DNA of 64,000 bases from Numida meleagris (Eukaryota > Chordata > Aves > Galliformes > Numididae). Below the pieces are notes generated by a model. It did no database searches and was not told where the DNA came from. It saw only the letters and a program-made list of their open reading frames with translations. This document shows positions 61,013 through 64,000 of this stretch, in pieces. A program made the position numbers and the translations under genes. Location of the stretch: NCBI RefSeq assembly GCF_002078875.1, contig NC_034411.1, positions 31,204,260 to 31,268,259 of the forward strand, given 5' to 3'. Within the stretch, counting starts at the first letter, position 1. Every line of letters starts with the position of its first letter.

Positions 61013-64000
61013 CTGAAACGAAAACAGAAAGAAAAGTCTCATTAATGGCTTCAACTGTAACTACAGTCAGTACTATCTGACTACATTTCACATGGCAGTT
61101 GAGGAGGAAAGAAAAAGGGCTGAGACCCTTTATTCTTCTGACATCTGAAGAATGACTACCCATTTGACACACACTTTTGGTTGCCTTGTGGGAGAATCAG
61201 TTTCCTTCCCCTCCTTCTATCTTCTGCCTGTTTCACATCTTCTTTTCATGACAAACACAGAAAGAACATTCTTCTCTTAGAGGTACCAGCTATTTTATTA
61301 TGCTTCTAAGCAAGACGCTAAATTACTATGGTGCCTGGCTGCATCTTTACTGTACAGGTATTTCTATTCAGTCAGCCTCCCATTTCTATAATCTTGGACC
61401 ACCTATGCTTCTCTGGAAGACAGTGGAAAAATTTCACTGGAGATTAGACTGTACTGAGGAAAACTTTTCACTGTAAACCTTAGCTGTTCTCAGGAAAACC
61501 AAGTCTTACTGAGTGCTGTCAACATTTTCAAGATTTGAATGATGTAAAAACAACAGGAAAAATACTGTAACTTTGTGCAAGGCAAGCTCATTTTTTCAGA
61601 AGTTTGAGATTTTTTGGAAAAATAACAGAAGTATCCATTTGTTAGTTATCAGTTTTAAGATAAGACTCTGGCTGAATGAATAATTTCAGAAAGAAAATCT
61701 AGTCTTGCAGTAATTCTGTAATTTTCCTGGATTGGTTTGGCTTGGTTTATATTGAATTACAATAAAAATGTGAAACTGTAGATAATGCAAGATAATTAGG
61801 AACCTGGAGCTTGTTAGCCCAAGGGGTATTATGTCTATACAGCCACAGCCTGTTGCCATTATAAGTACTAGTATCAGTATTGAAAAAAGAACGCGTGTGT
61901 TGTGTGTCACAAGAAGACAAACAGGACATTGAGCAGCTGTGTAATTCACTTGGCCCAGAAGTGCTACAGAAACACAGTGACTGGACTGCCCTGGAGCAGA
62001 CATCGTCACATTGACAGGATGTGTTGTGTGCTCACCTCATCATCAAGATAGGTCAGCACACAAACATATACAACTAAAATTGTTTTTTTTTCTGCCCTAT
62101 TTTGCAAGTGTTTATATAATATTTTTATTGTCTTATCCCAAATTTTCAGTTCATATAAACTAACCAAAAGTACTTCAAGCCGCAGAACTGCAAATAAGCA
62201 GCAAGAAGCCTAGATGCCTTTAGAAGACAGTCTCTTCCATGACAGGCCTCCATTTTTGGGTCATTAGAATGCTGTTGTGACTTTATCCTGGCGTACAAAA
62301 GATGTCCTTGCAGAAAAGCCAATACTTCAGGACAAAATGAAAAACAATTTGATCCCAACAGTAATGGAAACAAGATAATTCTCTCAATACCATTTCTTTA
62401 TGAACTGCCCAAATGAGCAGGTTTACCTTAATGACAACAATGCACAAAGATTTTCAGATGTTTGTAAAGATTTGCCTAAGTAAGGCTGAGAACACATTGC
62501 ACAGTGAAACAGCTTTAAGTAGTGTTAGGTGATAGCAGTTGGGTGTTTGAGAGAAGTAGCATGAATCAAAAGGTCTCACTGAGGAAGCCAGTAAAAAGCC
62601 TAACCCATCAACCTTCTTCCTGCTCTCTCCAGCCCCAAGGCAACAAGGAAATGAGCAAAAAACAGCATTTAAATAACATAAACATAATCAATATTTCCAC
62701 CAAAACCAAATAATTACTTCTGAGCACCTGTTCCTGTAAAGCAGCTGGTTTCGGGAAGGCAGGATCACTGGGTACCCCTCCCTGACCAGACACTCCTCTC
62801 CTGAAGGCACACCAAAAGCTTTGCTTCAAAGGGTTGTGCTAAACATACTAGACAGAAGGATAACAACAGAACAGCGCTCCTTGTCCTCTCCATAATGGTT
62901 TGCTGTGATTATTCACATTAGTAACTTGTGCAATTAAGTGCAAACAAATACTACTTAAAAGGCAAATCTAAGAGTAATAGTGAAGAATGTATTAATTTAC
63001 ATCTCTTGAGGGTCTGGCCCTAGCGCATGAAGAATGAACTTTAAATGAGAGTACATTAAATATATTCTGAAAACAAAAAATTCTGACATAAAAATAAATA
63101 AATAAATTTGGAACTATACAATTCTGATTCCTATTCAGCCATGTAAGAACAAACAGGATGTATGTTTGGGCTAAACTTGATAATCTCAAATGGCAAGCTT
63201 TATGAGTAATAGAGAACTTTGTCAAAAAAGAAAGACATACACTGAAATAATGTATTTGGTAATTCTAAATAGGCATAACAGGCCCACGTATGCTACTTGT
63301 GATGCTTCCTCGGGTAGTTAATGGGCAGGAGAAAGGGCTACAATTATGACACCAGCGTTGGAAATCACAAGCAACTAATTTTATCAGAGCTAGGATCGTA
63401 CATAGACCACTCAAGAAAAGTGAGCTGAAAGGGAGTAGGCCTCCAAAAAGGTTAAGGAAGTAAATGCTACGTTTCTTTGACGTGGCTCTGGGAATAACAG
63501 GTTAACTAAGAGCAAGGAGCCCTGGGGAAAGGACCACTTAAGGCAGAAACAGGATACAAAGCCAGTGGATGTTTGAACAGCTCAACTTCTGATGAAAGTT
63601 TTTTGCTTTGTTTTGTTTTGTCATTGAGGTTAAAGAACTTAAACAAACAGAATGGCTGAAAGCTGCCAGCAGGCATAGGGAACACTCTGACAAAACCATT
63701 CTGACAAAACCCAGACCCAGGCACTGGGAGAGACCATTAGAAGATGCTGGTTTTGCTCATACATTCATAACTCGCATTCAGACAAAGGACCCATTGGAGC
63801 CTGATTCTCACTGGGCTCTTCCTCATTTCCTCTGAAAGAGGAAAAGGAAGGAAGTAAAAACATTCATTAGAGTGTGAAATCCTCTAGCTGCTCAGAGTCT
63901 GATAAAAACACGGACAGACCTACACAAGATGACATGAAATTTCAGTTCACATCTTACAAAGTAAGATGGGTATCTTACAAACAAAACAAAGAAAGTACAA
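61013..64000 (-). other. LTBP1 intron, partial (upstream edge)
   Basis: These 2988 bp lie upstream of the first exon in the window. I see no exon, CpG island or promoter for the short LTBP1 isoform here. A small direct repeat with the core TCTGACAAAACC occurs at 63686-63710. Confidence 0.8.

Larger units (their letters stand above)
1..64000 (-). other. LTBP1: LTBP1 gene body, internal part
   Basis: Sixteen exons on the minus strand splice in order into one open reading frame of 722 codons that follows vertebrate LTBP1 from its second EGF domain into the long calcium-binding EGF array. LTBP1 is a secreted glycoprotein of extracellular microfibrils. It is disulphide-linked to the TGF-beta propeptide, stores the latent growth factor in the matrix and presents it for activation. 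All exons have AG acceptors and GT donors. Most are class 1-1, so each module is a self-contained cassette. The exceptions are two asymmetric pairs, 57683-57960 with 46403-46505 and 21628-21650 with 20561-20660. The N-terminus and the C-terminal half, including the propeptide-binding third eight-cysteine domain, lie outside. Paralogues LTBP2-4 and fibrillins share the modules, but the linker and hinge words (for example [15 protein letters not shown] text, PPPLPAKEEPVEALTF) are LTBP1-specific as I remember the human protein. Confidence 0.96.

Noticed and set aside
61013..64000. Possible promoter or first exon of the short LTBP1 isoform
   Set aside because: There is no CpG-rich segment, no signal-peptide-like open frame with a donor, and no convincing core promoter. 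I expect the isoform start further upstream.
1..64000. CRISPR array, operon, phage or other prokaryotic system
   Set aside because: Spliced vertebrate exons, long AT-rich introns and CR1 repeats exclude a prokaryotic interpretation; no regularly spaced repeats were seen.

Overview
The window is the interior of one large vertebrate gene on the minus strand. I read it as avian, most likely a galliform such as chicken. The coding signal is sixteen short exons with GT-AG splice sites, in the order and phase of LTBP1 (latent TGF-beta-binding protein 1). The bird assignment rests on seven CR1 LINE fragments, which are the typical avian interspersed repeat, and a decayed mariner element resembling the chicken Galluhop family. 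The species is an inference; the gene identity is close to certain.

Transcription runs from high to low coordinates. The first exon in the window (60788-61012) encodes a non-calcium EGF domain and the start of a linker. Next come the basic/Gln/Pro linker and the first eight-cysteine (hybrid) domain (57683-57960, 46403-46505, 40660-40731). Then come a calcium-binding EGF (28199-28321), the second eight-cysteine TB domain with its CCC triplet (26620-26787 plus the start of 23554-23787), and a proline-rich hinge spread over four exons including a 23-bp microexon (23554-23787, 21628-21650, 20561-20660, 19908-20006). The low end holds the first six EGFs of the long calcium-binding array (13193-13318, 11932-12057, 11078-11200, 7282-7401, 2634-2756, 385-507). 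Together they give 2166 coding bases (722 codons) with no stop or frameshift. The N-terminal exons lie above 64000. The rest of the EGF array, the third eight-cysteine domain that binds the TGF-beta propeptide, and the C-terminus lie below position 1.

About 97 percent of the window is AT-rich intron. The introns hold the CR1 fragments (4590-5462, 8744-9262, 30082-30282, 40886-41096, 45073-45150, 57478-57607, 59640-59996), the mariner (16409-17689), microsatellites, homopolymer runs, one 40-bp tandem duplication and one clean 12-bp-stem inverted repeat. I found no second gene, RNA gene, promoter or CpG island.

The protein is a secreted extracellular-matrix component. It links latent TGF-beta to fibrillin and fibronectin fibres, and this window covers its N-terminal matrix-binding region, hinge and the start of the EGF rod. 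The point most worth checking is that one EGF repeat, which I remember from human LTBP1 between the repeats at 7282-7401 and 2634-2756, has no visible exon here; that intron instead carries the longest CR1 in the window. I found no undescribed biological system.
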